This document shows, piece by piece, positions 1 through 9,062 of a DNA stretch of 64,000 bases (its first letter is position 1; each line of letters begins with the position of its first letter). Under the pieces are notes generated by a model. The model was not told the origin of the DNA and ran no database searches. It was given only the letters and a program-made list of their open reading frames with translations. This DNA comes from Lentzea guizhouensis (GTDB lineage Bacteria; Actinomycetota; Actinomycetes; Mycobacteriales; Pseudonocardiaceae): the NCBI RefSeq assembly GCF_001701025.1, contig NZ_CP016793.1:2046001-2110000 (forward strand). Direction: 5' to 3'. The position numbers and the translations under genes are program-made.

Positions 1-1
1 C

Positions 2-100
2 GAACCCGCGCTCCAGCTCTACCGCAAGCGCGGCTTCGTCGAAACCGGCACCCACGAGGTCGCCCCCGGCGTGTCGCTCACCAACCTGAGCCGGCCCTAG
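2..100 (+). CDS. GNAT acetyltransferase, C-terminal fragment
   Basis: Only the last 32 codons are inside the window; the gene begins upstream of base 1. The visible residues include ALQLYRKRGFVETG, which matches the final strand-helix of GNAT N-acetyltransferases, where a Leu-Tyr pair precedes an Arg/Lys-x-x-Gly-Phe turn that contacts acetyl-CoA. The substrate cannot be told. Its TAG stop overlaps the stop of the convergent small gene on the other strand, so the two 3' ends share two bases. Confidence 0.75.
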   Translation, partial: EPALQLYRKRGFVETGTHEVAPGVSLTNLSRP

Positions 101-453
101 GCGAACCCGCGGAGTTCCTCCGGCGCCGCACCTTCGTGCGCGACGCCGTCACGCACGGTCCACGCCGTCGCGTGGCGGCGTTCGTCGGTCAGCAGGAAGA
201 AGCCGACCGGCCGGTCCCCGTCGGAGTCCGCGAGCAACGCCAGCTCCGCGACCTGCGAGCGCAGCCAGTCCACGGACGGCGCGCGGACGTCACCGCCGTG
301 GGACACGTAGAGCGTCCAGTTGAAGGGCCTCGCCGGGACCGCCCAGCCGTCGGAGTACGGGTCGTGGCGGTGGGCGGCCAGCACTTCCTCGACCGCCGCA
401 CGTTGCTCATGCGTGAACTCGAGCCAGCCGCGCACCCCCACGTACGTCCCCAT
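97..453 (-). CDS. Conserved small actinobacterial protein of unknown function
   Basis: A 118-residue soluble protein beginning MGTYVGVRGWLEF, with no signal peptide or membrane segment. I recognise the style (an N-terminal GWLEF segment, a central PFNWTLYVSHGGD segment and a FFLLTDE strand) as a conserved actinobacterial hypothetical family but cannot assign a reaction. The frame stays open upstream to about base 741, but that part is low-complexity Arg-rich and overlaps the end of oppF, so the ATG at 453 is preferred. A TATAGT -10-like hexamer (minus strand, complement of 461-466) lies only seven bases before this ATG, which would give a leaderless or nearly leaderless transcript. Confidence 0.6.
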   Translation of the reverse strand: MGTYVGVRGWLEFTHEQRAAVEEVLAAHRHDPYSDGWAVPARPFNWTLYVSHGGDVRAPSVDWLRSQVAELALLADSDGDRPVGFFLLTDERRHATAWTVRDGVAHEGAAPEELRGFA

Positions 454-515
454 GCCGCGCACTATAGGCAGCGGGTCGCACGGGCCAGCGCACCACGAGC
501 GGAGCTCGAACGCCA

Positions 516-560
516 GCGGGGCGCCTCCGCACCCCTCGGGGGAGTGCGCAAGCGCCCCGC
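516..560 (-). terminator. Terminator hairpin of the opp operon
   Basis: Nested inverted repeat just after the oppF stop: outer arms of 9 bp (GCGGGGCGC / GCGCCCCGC, 516-524 and 552-560) are perfect, with a second inner stem of about 7 bp between them. No U tract follows, as is usual in actinobacterial intrinsic terminators. It could also be an mRNA-stabilising 3' structure. Confidence 0.6.
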
Positions 561-580
561 AGGCACTTCGGGACGAGCGG

Positions 581-1576
581 TCAGACGACCGCGCGCTCCT
601 CGGCGAAGTGGCAGGCCGACGGGTGGCCGGCCGCCCGCACGACGAGCTCCGGCACCTCCGTGGCGCAGATGTCCTGCGCCTTCCAGCACCGCGTGCGGAA
701 CCGGCAGCCCGACGGCGGGTCGAGCGGTGACGGGACGTCACCGGTCAGCCGGATGACGTCGCGGCGGCCGCGCTGGGTCGGGTCGGGCACCGGCACCGCG
801 GACAGCAGCGCCTGGGTGTACGGGTGGGTCGGGTGCTCGTAGATCTGCTCCTCGGTGCCGATCTCCACGATCTTGCCGAGGTACATCACCGCGACGCGGT
901 CCGACAGGTGCCGCACGACGGACAGGTCGTGCGCGATGAACACGTACGACAGGCCCATCTCGGTCTGCAGGTCGCCCAGCAGGTTCATGACCTGCGCCTG
1001 GATCGACACGTCCAGGGCCGACACCGGCTCGTCGCACACGATCACCTTGGGCTTCAACGCCAGCGCGCGGGCGATGCCGATGCGCTGGCGCTGGCCGCCG
1101 GAGAACTGGTGCGGGTACCGGTTGATGTGCTCCGGGTTGAGGCCCACGGTCTCCAGGAGCTCCTGGACCTTCCGCTGCCGCGAGCCCTTCGGCGCGACCT
1201 CGGTGTGGATCTCGTAGGGCTCACCGACGATGTCGCCGACCGTCATGCGCGGGTTCAGCGACGTGTACGGGTCCTGCAGCACGATCTGGATGTCGCGGCG
1301 CAGCTTGCGCAGCTCCGCGCCCTTCATGCTGAAGATGTCGCGGCCCTCGAACCGCGCCAGGCCCGAGGTCGGCGGCTCCAGGCGCATCAGCACCTGGGCC
1401 AGGGTGGACTTGCCGCAGCCGGACTCGCCGACGACGCCCAGGGTCTCGCCCTTCTGCAGCGAGAACGAGACGCCGTCGACGGCCTTGACGTGGCCCACGG
1501 TGCGCTTGAACAGCACACCGACGCGGACCGGGAAGTGCTTGACGAGGTTCTCGACCTCGAGGATCGGCTCAGCCAC
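581..1576 (-). CDS. oppF: Oligopeptide/dipeptide ABC importer, ATPase OppF/DppF
   Basis: 331-residue ABC ATPase that powers peptide import together with OppD. Walker A is GESGCGKST at residues 50-58, the signature FSGGQRQR at about 158-165, and Walker B VIVCDEP at about 178-184. A C-terminal Cys-containing extension ([14 protein letters not shown]) is typical of the OppD/OppF subfamily, where it can hold an Fe-S or metal site. The ATG overlaps the end of oppD by eight bases, so the two are translationally coupled. It is the last gene of the five-gene operon. Whether the substrate is a dipeptide, an oligopeptide or another solute cannot be read from the ATPase. Confidence 0.93.
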   Translation of the reverse strand: MAEPILEVENLVKHFPVRVGVLFKRTVGHVKAVDGVSFSLQKGETLGVVGESGCGKSTLAQVLMRLEPPTSGLARFEGRDIFSMKGAELRKLRRDIQIVLQDPYTSLNPRMTVGDIVGEPYEIHTEVAPKGSRQRKVQELLETVGLNPEHINRYPHQFSGGQRQRIGIARALALKPKVIVCDEPVSALDVSIQAQVMNLLGDLQTEMGLSYVFIAHDLSVVRHLSDRVAVMYLGKIVEIGTEEQIYEHPTHPYTQALLSAVPVPDPTQRGRRDVIRLTGDVPSPLDPPSGCRFRTRCWKAQDICATEVPELVVRAAGHPSACHFAEERAVV

Positions 1577-2555
1577 GAGCGACGACCTCCTCCGCGATGT
1601 GGCACCGGCTGGTGCGGCCCATGCCGAGGTTGTGCACGGCCGGGACCTCGGTCACGCACCGGTCGAACGCGCGCGGGCAGCGCGGGTTGAACGGGCAGCC
1701 GGGCGGGATGTTGGTCAGCGACGGCGGCAGACCCTTGATCGTCTTGAGCTCCTGGCCGCGCAGGTCCACGCGTGGCAGCGACTCCAGCAGCGACTCGGTG
1801 TACGGGTGTCCTGGCGCGCGGAACAGCTCGTAGACGTCGGCGTGCTCGACGATGCGGCCCGCGTACATGACCGAGATCCGGTCCGCGACGTCGGCGACCA
1901 CGCCGAGGTCGTGGGTGATCAGGATCATGCCCATGTCGCGTTCCTTCTGGATCTCCGCGAGCAGGTCCATGATCTGGGCCTGCACCGTGACGTCCAGCGC
2001 GGTGGTGGGCTCGTCCGCGATCAGCAGCTCCGGGTCGAGCGCGAGCGACATCGCGATCATCGCGCGCTGCCGCATGCCGCCGGAGAACTGGTGCGGGTAG
2101 TCGTTGACCCGTCCCTTGGCGTTCGGGATCTTGACCTGGTCGAGCAGCTCGACCGCGCGCTTGCGGGCGTCCGCCTTGGACATGCCGCGGCGGACCCTGA
2201 GCTGCTCCTCGATCTGGAACCCGACGGTGAAGACCGGGTTCAGCGCCGAGAGGGCGTCCTGGAAGATCATGGCGATGCCCTCGCCGCGGACCTGCCTGCG
2301 GTCCTCCGCCGACTTGGTCAGCAGGTCCTCACCGCGGAACTTGATCGTGCCGTTGGTGATGAACGCGGGCGGCATGTCCAGGATGCCCATGATCGTCTGC
2401 GCGGTCACGGACTTGCCGGAACCGGATTCGCCCAGCACGGCGAGGGTTTCACCGGCGGAGACGTGGTAGTTCACGCCGTTGAGCACCTTCGCGACACCGT
2501 CGCGGGTGCGGAATTCCACGTGGAGATCCTCGACCTCCAGCAGTGGCTGAGTCAC
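1569..2555 (-). CDS. oppD: Oligopeptide/dipeptide ABC importer, ATPase OppD/DppD
   Basis: 328-residue partner ATPase of OppF. Walker A GESGSGKS is at residues 42-49, the signature is [13 protein letters not shown], and Walker B is [12 protein letters not shown]. The C-terminal oligopeptide-transporter domain is present with [14 protein letters not shown]. The heterodimer OppD/OppF couples ATP hydrolysis to the OppB/OppC channel at the inner membrane face. The start codon lies 10 bases after the oppC stop, with a GGGAGA Shine-Dalgarno element just upstream of the ATG. Confidence 0.93.
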   Translation of the reverse strand: MTQPLLEVEDLHVEFRTRDGVAKVLNGVNYHVSAGETLAVLGESGSGKSVTAQTIMGILDMPPAFITNGTIKFRGEDLLTKSAEDRRQVRGEGIAMIFQDALSALNPVFTVGFQIEEQLRVRRGMSKADARKRAVELLDQVKIPNAKGRVNDYPHQFSGGMRQRAMIAMSLALDPELLIADEPTTALDVTVQAQIMDLLAEIQKERDMGMILITHDLGVVADVADRISVMYAGRIVEHADVYELFRAPGHPYTESLLESLPRVDLRGQELKTIKGLPPSLTNIPPGCPFNPRCPRAFDRCVTEVPAVHNLGMGRTSRCHIAEEVVARG

Positions 2556-2565
2556 GAGATCTCCC

Positions 2566-3540
2566 CTATCGGGACTTGGGGTCGAGTGCGTCGCGCACGG
2601 CGTCGCCGAGCATGACGAAGGCCAGGACGGTGATCGTCACGAAGCCCGCGGGGAACAGCAGCATGTGCGGTGCCGCCTGGAAGTAGTCGCGGGACTCCGA
2701 GATCATCACGCCCCAGGACACGACCGGCGGGCGCAGGCCGATGCCGAGGAACGCGAGCGTCGCCTCGGCGCCGATGAAGGCACCCAGCGCGATCGTCGCG
2801 TACACGAGCACCGGGGCGACCGTGTTCGGCAGCAGGTGCCGGAACACGATGCGGATCGGCGAGGCGCCGAGACCGCGGGCCGCCTTGACGTAGTCCTGCT
2901 GCTTGGCCACGAGCGTCGCGGAACGCATGATGCGCATCGCGACCGGCCACGACAGCACCGCGATCGAGAGCACCACCTGCGTGACGATCTTGACCACACC
3001 GGGGTTCTCGGTCGGGGCGTTCAGCGTGGTCAGGATGACGATCGCGCCGAGCACGAACGGGATGCCGGCGAAGATGTCGGCGAACCGGGACAGCAGGCTG
3101 TCGAGCCAGGTCTTCGCGTACCCGGCGATGATGCCGACGGTCGAGCCGATCAGCACGGTCAGCAGGGTTGCGAAGATGCCGACGAGCAGCGATGCGCGGG
3201 CGCCGTGCATGGCACGGGCGTAGACGTCGTAGCCCTGCAGGTCGTAGCCGAACCACGCGTCACCCGACGGCGGCTGCAGCGACTTGTCGAGGTTCGCGGC
3301 GCGCGGGTCGACCGACGTGAACAGCGTCGGCCAGATCGCCATCAGCACGACGACCGCGATGATCACCAGCGAGATGATGAACGTGGGCTTGGTGCGCAGC
3401 TCGCCCCACGCGTCGCTCCAGAGCGAACGGGGCTTGCGCTGCTTCTGCGACGAGTCGTCGACGTGGCTCAGCTGGTCGACACCGGCCGCCGCGGACGCCT
3501 CGAGTCCGGCTCCACCGGACACGGATCCTGGGTCACTCAT
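2566..3540 (-). CDS. oppC: Oligopeptide/dipeptide ABC importer, permease OppC/DppC
   Basis: 324-residue inner-membrane permease. A hydrophilic cytoplasmic N terminus of about 55 residues is followed by a first membrane helix and, after a periplasmic-type loop, the five-helix binding-protein-dependent transport domain. The ATPase-docking loop is visible as AARGLGASPIRIVFRHLLPN, the EAA-like motif of this family. The ATG overlaps the oppB stop by eight bases. OppC pairs with OppB to form the translocation pore. Length and topology are normal for the family. Confidence 0.92.
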   Translation of the reverse strand: MSDPGSVSGGAGLEASAAAGVDQLSHVDDSSQKQRKPRSLWSDAWGELRTKPTFIISLVIIAVVVLMAIWPTLFTSVDPRAANLDKSLQPPSGDAWFGYDLQGYDVYARAMHGARASLLVGIFATLLTVLIGSTVGIIAGYAKTWLDSLLSRFADIFAGIPFVLGAIVILTTLNAPTENPGVVKIVTQVVLSIAVLSWPVAMRIMRSATLVAKQQDYVKAARGLGASPIRIVFRHLLPNTVAPVLVYATIALGAFIGAEATLAFLGIGLRPPVVSWGVMISESRDYFQAAPHMLLFPAGFVTITVLAFVMLGDAVRDALDPKSR

Positions 3541-4462
3541 AGCGAATCCTCGGGTCGAGAACGGCGTACAGGAGGTCGACGAGCAGGCTCATCAGCAGGT
3601 AGACGAGCACCAGCAGGGTCACGATGCCCGTGACCATGACGCCTTCCTTCTCCTGGATGCCGCGGAAGATCAGGCCGCCGATGCCGTTGATGTTGAAGAC
3701 GCCCTCGGTGACGATCGCGCCGCCCATGAGGCTGCCGAGGTCGGTGCCGAGGAACGTGATCACCGGGATCAGCGAGTTGCGCAGCAGGTGGACGCCGACG
3801 ACGCGGGACTGCGGCTGGCCCTTGGCGATCGCGGTGCGCACGTAGTCGGACCGGCGGTTCTCCACGATGCTGCTGCGGCTCAGGCGGGCGACGTAGGCCA
3901 TCGAGAGACTGCCGAGCACGAAGCCGGGCAGGATCAGCTCACCGAACGTCGGGTCGGAGCTGACCGAGGTGTCCATGAGGTCGAAGCCCTGCGGGCCGAG
4001 GTACAGGCGCAGCACGAAACCGGTGACGAACACCGGCAGCGAGATCAGGAAGAGCGTCGAGACCAGGACCAGGTTGTCCAGGAAGCCGGACTTGCGCAGA
4101 CCGGTGAGGACACCGGCGATGATGCCGATGATCGCCTCGATGACCAGCGCGATGAGGCCCATCTTCAGCGTGATGGGCCAGGAGGTGGCGATCTGCTCAC
4201 CGACGGAGACGCCGTTGAACGTGGTGCCGAAGTCACCGACGACCAGGTTGCCCAGGTACTTGAAGTACTGGATCACCAGCGGGTCGTTCAGGTTGAGCTT
4301 CTCGCTCATCTCGGCGATGTAGGACGGGTCGCACGGACGCTGGCCGCACTTGCCGGCGAACGGGTCCTGCGGAATCGCCCAGACGAGGGCGTAGATCAGG
4401 AAGGTGGTCCCCAGGAAGACCGGTATCAGCTGCAGCAGACGGCGCAGCACATAGCGACCCAT
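3533..4462 (-). CDS. oppB: Oligopeptide/dipeptide ABC importer, permease OppB/DppB
   Basis: 309-residue permease with the usual first helix at the extreme N terminus (RYVLRRLLQLIPVFLGTTF), an extracytoplasmic loop containing two Cys (GKCGQRPCDPSY), and a C-terminal transport domain with the coupling loop AIAKGQPQSRVVGVHLLRNS. It forms the membrane channel together with OppC. It is preceded by a 120-base interval after oppA that contains a strong hairpin, which may lower expression of the permeases relative to the binding protein. Confidence 0.92.
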   Translation of the reverse strand: MGRYVLRRLLQLIPVFLGTTFLIYALVWAIPQDPFAGKCGQRPCDPSYIAEMSEKLNLNDPLVIQYFKYLGNLVVGDFGTTFNGVSVGEQIATSWPITLKMGLIALVIEAIIGIIAGVLTGLRKSGFLDNLVLVSTLFLISLPVFVTGFVLRLYLGPQGFDLMDTSVSSDPTFGELILPGFVLGSLSMAYVARLSRSSIVENRRSDYVRTAIAKGQPQSRVVGVHLLRNSLIPVITFLGTDLGSLMGGAIVTEGVFNINGIGGLIFRGIQEKEGVMVTGIVTLLVLVYLLMSLLVDLLYAVLDPRIRYE

Positions 4463-4509
4463 GAGGTCGGCTCCTTGCGTGGTGGGGGGCGTCTGAGCCT
4501 GAACACCGC

Positions 4510-4551
4510 TCCGGCCCCGCGCCCGTGACGCTGGGTGGACGCGAGGCCGGA
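4510..4551 (-). promoter_or_regulatory. Intercistronic hairpin between oppA and oppB
   Basis: Arms TCCGGCC (4510-4516) and GGCCGGA (4545-4551) are perfectly complementary, and the stem can be extended by an inner CGCG/CGCG pairing. Such hairpins after binding-protein genes commonly partially terminate transcription or protect the upstream mRNA, giving more binding protein than membrane components. The role here is inferred from position. Confidence 0.5.
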
Positions 4552-4582
4552 TACTGCGTGTTGCTCAGCGGGTGTTCGGCTG

Positions 4583-6202
4583 TCAGCCCTTGACGCGGAA
4601 GGACGCGAGGTCCGCGTCACGCTTGAAGGTCAGCTTGGCGGCGAGCAGGTTCTTGGAACGGCCGCCGATGCCCTTCTCGTTCCAGGTCGGGATGGACGGC
4701 ATCTGCTTCGCGATGATGTCCTCCGCCTGCTGGTACAGCTTGATCGCGGCCGCCTCGTCCGCGGTGCCGTCGGCCTGCTCCAGGAGCTTGTCGACCTCGG
4801 GGTTCGAGAAGTTCGAGTCGTTCGACGAACCACCGGTGCGGTACAGCGGGTTGAGGAAGTTCTCGATCGACGGGTAGTCGGCCGACCAGTCGGAACGGCT
4901 CATGCCGGTCAGCTGCTTGCCGTCGACGATCTGGCGGAACGCACCGAAGTTGGTGGCACCGACGAACTCGCACTCGACGCCCAGCGCGTCCTTGATGCTG
5001 TTGCAGGCCGCCTCGAGCGGCTCCTTGCGGCCACCGTCCTGGTTGGACTGGATGGTCAGCTTGCCGGTGAAGCCGGACTCCTGGAAGAGCTGCTTCGCCT
5101 TGTCCTTGTTGTACGTGCAGAACTCGCCGCAAACGCCCTTGCGGTAGCCGTTGATGCCGGGCGAGACCCAGCCGTCGGACGGCGTGTACGAGCCCGCGAG
5201 CACGGTCTTGGTGATCTGCTCCCGGTTGATGGCCATCGAGATGGCCTGGCGGAGCTTCACGTTGTCCTTGAACGCCGGCACGTAGTACGGCAGCGCGATC
5301 GCGGACTGGCCCAGCAGGTTCGCGGTGAGCACCTGGTCACCGAGGTCCGCCTTGTACTTCTCGCCGACCTTGGCCGACGGGGGCAGGGCCTCCATGAAGT
5401 CCAGCTTGCCGGCCACCAGGTCCTGGTAGGCGGTCTCCTGGCTGGAGTAGATCTTGATGTCGAGGGTCTTGAAGTGGATCTTCTCGCCCTTGTAGTCGTC
5501 GAAGCGCTCGAGCTTGATGAGCGAGTTCGGCGTGCGCGAGACGAACTTCAGCGGGCCGTTGCCGATCGGCTTGGCCTCGAACGCCTTGGGGTCCGCGAAG
5601 AACGCGTCCGGCAGCGGCGAGAACGGCAGGTAGCCGATCATCGTCGTGAAGACCGAGGTGGGCGCGTTGAGCGTGACCTTGAACTCGTAGTCGCCGACGA
5701 CCTCGAGGCCGGACATCTTGTCCGCGGTCGGCTTCGCGGCCTCGTCGGACGGGTGCACGTCCTTGAAGCCCTGGATGACCGAGAAGAACGAGGCGCCCTG
5801 CTGGGCGTTGTTCGAGTTCGCGGACCAGTTCCATCCGTCGACGAAGTTCTTCGCCTTGACGTCGGTGCCGTCGTGGAACTTCCAGCCCTGCTTGAGCTTG
5901 ATGTTGTAGACCTTGGCGTCACTGGACGTGATCGACTCGGCCAGGAGGTTCGTCGGCTTGCCGTCCTCCGGCGCGTAGTCGACCAGGCGCGCGAACAGGG
6001 CCTCGGTGACCTTCGAGCCACCGGCCTCGGTCGTGTTGGCCGGGAACAGCGTGCTCTTGGGCTCGGTGCCGTAGATCGACACCGTGCCCTCGGGGTTCTC
6101 CTTGCCCTCGGAGGTGGTGGAACCGCCACCCCCGCCGCACGCGCTGAGCGTCATGGCCAGCGCGGCCGGCAAAGCCACCCACGCAACCCGTGATCGCGAC
6201 AT
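4583..6202 (-). CDS. oppA: Peptide-binding lipoprotein of the ABC importer (SBP family 5)
   Basis: 539-residue extracytoplasmic solute-binding protein. The N terminus is a lipoprotein signal: a short basic start, a hydrophobic core and the lipobox LSAC with Cys22, followed by a glycine-rich linker. The rest is the family 5 binding fold, including LKQGWKFHDGTDVKAKNFVD and a late segment RSDWSADYPSIENFL, typical of OppA/DppA-like proteins. It captures peptides outside the membrane and delivers them to OppBC. A GGGAGAGAAG ribosome-binding site immediately precedes the ATG. It is the first gene of the operon, so its promoter must lie between 6203 and 6377. Confidence 0.93.
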   Translation of the reverse strand: MSRSRVAWVALPAALAMTLSACGGGGGSTTSEGKENPEGTVSIYGTEPKSTLFPANTTEAGGSKVTEALFARLVDYAPEDGKPTNLLAESITSSDAKVYNIKLKQGWKFHDGTDVKAKNFVDGWNWSANSNNAQQGASFFSVIQGFKDVHPSDEAAKPTADKMSGLEVVGDYEFKVTLNAPTSVFTTMIGYLPFSPLPDAFFADPKAFEAKPIGNGPLKFVSRTPNSLIKLERFDDYKGEKIHFKTLDIKIYSSQETAYQDLVAGKLDFMEALPPSAKVGEKYKADLGDQVLTANLLGQSAIALPYYVPAFKDNVKLRQAISMAINREQITKTVLAGSYTPSDGWVSPGINGYRKGVCGEFCTYNKDKAKQLFQESGFTGKLTIQSNQDGGRKEPLEAACNSIKDALGVECEFVGATNFGAFRQIVDGKQLTGMSRSDWSADYPSIENFLNPLYRTGGSSNDSNFSNPEVDKLLEQADGTADEAAAIKLYQQAEDIIAKQMPSIPTWNEKGIGGRSKNLLAAKLTFKRDADLASFRVKG

Positions 6203-6258
6203 CTTCTCTCCCGCCTATTCCCGGCGGCGCCGCAAGTGGTGCGGGCGCACGCCTCCCC

Positions 6259-6279
6259 GGGAGGTCTCGTCCACCTCCC
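6259..6279 (-). promoter_or_regulatory. Hairpin in the oppA leader
   Basis: Perfect 7-bp arms GGGAGGT and ACCTCCC separated by seven bases, about 57 bases upstream of the oppA start. Either a regulatory 5' UTR structure or an operator; nothing more specific can be seen. Confidence 0.35.
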
Positions 6280-6377
6280 AAAACGTGAGAGGACGTTAAC
6301 CGGGCTGTCCAGGAGTACGCGCACCGAAAGCGGTCACAAAATAGTCACGATCGCCTCAAGTCGACCTTAATTCGCCT

Positions 6378-7319
6378 CTAGACCAGCGAAAACGCGATGC
6401 CGTCGAGGATGTCGTGCTCACTGCAAACGAGCACGTCGATACCCGCGCGATTCTGCAGCTCCTCGGCAATCGCACGCAGAACGATCGCTCCACCGCAGAT
6501 GACGTCCACCCGGCCGGGATGCATGGGTCCCAACCTGGCCCGTTCATCATGCGTCATCGCGAGAACACTGTCAGTGATTTCACGGACATTGTCAAGTGTG
6601 ATGCGGGAGAGGTGGATTTCGTCGCTGTTGTACACCTCAAGGCCCTGGACCAGGGCGGACAACGTCGTAACCGTTCCAGCAACACCGATCCAGGTGCGCG
6701 TCTTCTCGACCGGAACAGTTTCGAACGCCAATTGAACCTGCTCGCGCGCAAACGCTTCCGCTTTGTCCACCTCGCCCTTCGCGGGCGGATCGGAGTGCAG
6801 GAATCGCTCGGTCAGCCGGACGCACCCGATGTCCATCGACCGCGCGGCCTCGACGTCGGATCCGCCGCCGAGGACGAACTCGGTCGAACCTCCACCCAGA
6901 TCGGTGACGAGGAAGGGTCCCTCGTCCGGGTCGAGGTCGGCCACCGCGCCGAGGTAGGACAGCCGCGCCTCCTCGTCCCCGGTGATCACCTCGGCCGGCG
7001 CCCCGAGGATCTCGCGGGTCATGTCGAAGAACTCGTCCCGGTTGCGCGCGTCCCGCGTGGCACTCGTGGCCACCATCCGTGCGCGCTCCACGCCCTTGCG
7101 CTGCATCGTGCGCGCGTAGTCGAGCAGCGCCTCCCTCGTGCGCCGGATCGCGTCGGGGTGCAGCTCCCCCGTCGCGTCCACCCCCTGCCCGAGCCGCACG
7201 ACCTGCATCTCGCGGTGCACGTCGCGCAGCCACGCCGTACCGTCGTCCCGCTTCGTCACGTCCGCGACCAGCAGGCGGATCGAGTTGGTCCCGCAGTCGA
7301 TGGCGGCAACCCGCGCCAT
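6378..7319 (-). CDS. ppx: Exopolyphosphatase / guanosine pentaphosphatase (Ppx/GppA)
   Basis: 313-residue cytoplasmic enzyme of the ASKHA phosphatase superfamily. The phosphate-1 loop is AAIDCGTNSIRLLVAD at the N terminus, and the glycine-rich phosphate-2 loop is VTDLGGGSTEFVLG near residue 142. These enzymes release phosphate from polyphosphate or convert pppGpp to ppGpp. The length is that of the short actinobacterial form without the C-terminal HD domain. In M. tuberculosis the orthologue (ppx2) directly follows the DUF501 gene; here four genes lie between them. The ATG at 7319 is followed at once by the conserved motif. Confidence 0.93.
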   Translation of the reverse strand: MARVAAIDCGTNSIRLLVADVTKRDDGTAWLRDVHREMQVVRLGQGVDATGELHPDAIRRTREALLDYARTMQRKGVERARMVATSATRDARNRDEFFDMTREILGAPAEVITGDEEARLSYLGAVADLDPDEGPFLVTDLGGGSTEFVLGGGSDVEAARSMDIGCVRLTERFLHSDPPAKGEVDKAEAFAREQVQLAFETVPVEKTRTWIGVAGTVTTLSALVQGLEVYNSDEIHLSRITLDNVREITDSVLAMTHDERARLGPMHPGRVDVICGGAIVLRAIAEELQNRAGIDVLVCSEHDILDGIAFSLV

Positions 7320-7407
7320 GGATCACTCCTCGGTTCGATGTTCTCCGGCAAGCATGGCGCAGACCACCGAGCCGGCCCACTCGCCCTCGGCCGCGGCGAC
7401 CGGGTGG

Positions 7408-7959
7408 TCAGGCCGTACCCCGCCACTCCTCTTCGAGGACCGCGTAGACGAAGAGGTCGCCCCACTCGCCCTTGAAGATCTCGTTCTGCCGGTGGTGCGC
7501 CTCCCTGCGCATCCCGAGCCGTTCCATCAGGCGCCACGACGGCTCGTTGCGCGGGTCGCACTGCGCGATGACCCGGTGCAGGTGCAGCTGGCCGAAGGCG
7601 AGGTCGAGCATCTGCTCGGCGGCCTCGCGCGCGTAGCCCCTGCCGTGGAAGGCCGGGTTGAAGATGTAGCCCAGCTCGCCCTGCCGGTTGTCCCTGCTCA
7701 GCCACTTGATGTCGATCTCGCCGATGACCGTGCCGTCGAGGGTGGCGGCGAGCGCGAGGGACTGGCCCTCCTCGGTGAGCTCGTCCATGGCGGACCACTT
7801 GGCGAGCTTCTCCGCGGTCTCGGCCTCGGTCAGGGCCTCGTCGTAGAGGTAGCGGGCGAGCTCGGGCAGGCGGCGGTAGGCGTGGACGTCGGCGAGGTCG
7901 GTGACCTCGAAGGGGCGGAGGAGGAGGCGGTCGGTCTTGATCGGGTAGTCAGGACGCAC
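7408..7959 (-). CDS. GNAT N-acetyltransferase (RimJ/RimL type)
   Basis: 183-residue acetyltransferase of the RimJ/RimL-like GNAT group: IKTDRLLLRPFEVTDLADV at the N terminus, a pyrophosphate-binding stretch FNPAFHGRGYAREAAEQ, and RVIAQCDPRNEPSWRLMERL near the C terminus. It probably acetylates an amino group of a protein or small molecule; the substrate is unknown. The frame is open well upstream, but the GTG at 7959 gives an N terminus (VRPDYPIKTDR) that matches the paralogue next door (VLPDYPLETTR), so it was chosen. The pair are likely tandem duplicates that have diverged. Confidence 0.82.
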   Translation of the reverse strand: MRPDYPIKTDRLLLRPFEVTDLADVHAYRRLPELARYLYDEALTEAETAEKLAKWSAMDELTEEGQSLALAATLDGTVIGEIDIKWLSRDNRQGELGYIFNPAFHGRGYAREAAEQMLDLAFGQLHLHRVIAQCDPRNEPSWRLMERLGMRREAHHRQNEIFKGEWGDLFVYAVLEEEWRGTA

Positions 7960-8011
7960 GGGGTCCACCTTGCCAAGGAACGCCGTGCGCGCCTCCTGAA
8001 TTTTCGCGGTG

Positions 8012-8986
8012 TCACGAAAGCCGCGGTCGAGGTCGCGCGTCGCCGTGGCGACCCGGTGGGACGACCTCCCACCTCTCCCCCGTCTCCGCGAAGTCCGGCT
8101 CGCGGACCAACAGGTGAGGGGTGACGTGCTCGGCGGACAACAGCCCTTCGACGATCGCGCGAGCAGCGGCCGACCCGGCCCCGCCGTGCACCGGCCACAG
8201 CTGCGGCCCCGGATCGGCACCTTCGGCGAACTCGCCGACGAGCACCGCGCCGTCCGCCGCGGGAACCGGCCACAGCCCGAACAGCCTGTCGTCCTCCTGG
8301 TCGGGGTCGAACCGTTCCGCGACCAGCTTGAAGTACCAGCACGCGTCCCCGGCCGCACTGACCACCACGCCCTCGATCGGACCGTCGTACCAGCCGAAGG
8401 TGAGCAGCACCGAAGCCCTCGCCGACGGCTTCGCGCGGTCACGCCACTCCCGCGCGAGCACCGAGTAGGTGACGAGGTCGAGCCACTCCCCCTCGACCAG
8501 CAGGTTCTGCCGGTGGTACGCCTCCTTGCGCATCCCCAGCCGCTCCATCAGCCGCCACGACGGCACGTTCTCCGGGTTGGCCTGCGCGACGATCCGGTGC
8601 AACCCGAGCTCCTCGAACCCGAACCGCAGCAACTCCCCCGCCGCCTCGCCCGCCAGGCCACGGCCGCCGAACTCGGGGTTGAAGACGTAGCCGATCTCGC
8701 CCTGCCGGTGCTCCTCGCTGAGCCACTTGAACACGACGTCCCCGACGACCCGGTTCGCCTCCGGCCAGAACACGGCGAGCGAGAGGGCCTGCCCGTCGGG
8801 GGTCAGCGACGTCCTGGCCGCCTTGGCGGCGAGGAGGTCGGCGGCCGCGGCGTGGGTGGTCACCTTGTTGAGGAGGTAGCGGTTGACGTCGGGGTGGGTG
8901 CGGTAGGCGGCGTAGTCGGCGAGGTCGCCGGTGGTGAAGGGGCGCAGGAGCAGGCGGGTGGTTTCGAGGGGGTAGTCGGGGAGCAC
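8012..8986 (-). CDS. GNAT acetyltransferase fused to a C-terminal WYDGP-type domain
   Basis: 324 residues. Residues 1-180 form a RimJ/RimL-like GNAT domain (TTRLLLRPFTTGDLADYAAY, FNPEFGGRGLAGEAAGEL, NPENVPSWRLMERLGM) clearly paralogous to the neighbouring downstream gene. From about residue 190 to 310 there is an extra domain beginning VLLTFGWYDGPIEGVVV, resembling stand-alone actinobacterial proteins of unknown function that share a WYDGP motif. Reading through from GNAT to the second domain is in frame with no stop. The combination suggests that the second domain senses or recruits the acetylation target, but this is inference. The start is GTG 8986. Confidence 0.78.
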   Translation of the reverse strand: MLPDYPLETTRLLLRPFTTGDLADYAAYRTHPDVNRYLLNKVTTHAAAADLLAAKAARTSLTPDGQALSLAVFWPEANRVVGDVVFKWLSEEHRQGEIGYVFNPEFGGRGLAGEAAGELLRFGFEELGLHRIVAQANPENVPSWRLMERLGMRKEAYHRQNLLVEGEWLDLVTYSVLAREWRDRAKPSARASVLLTFGWYDGPIEGVVVSAAGDACWYFKLVAERFDPDQEDDRLFGLWPVPAADGAVLVGEFAEGADPGPQLWPVHGGAGSAAARAIVEGLLSAEHVTPHLLVREPDFAETGERWEVVPPGRHGDARPRPRLS

Positions 8987-9062
8987 GGGACCACCCTGCC
9001 AAGAAACGCGGGCGCCGCCGCGCGAATTACGGGGCGGTCAGGGCCTCACGCCGGGAACAGCA

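Noticed and set aside
7960..8442. N-terminal extension of the first GNAT gene
   Set aside because: It overlaps the neighbouring fusion gene in another frame and is Arg/Ser-rich; the GTG at 7959 matches the paralogue's start.
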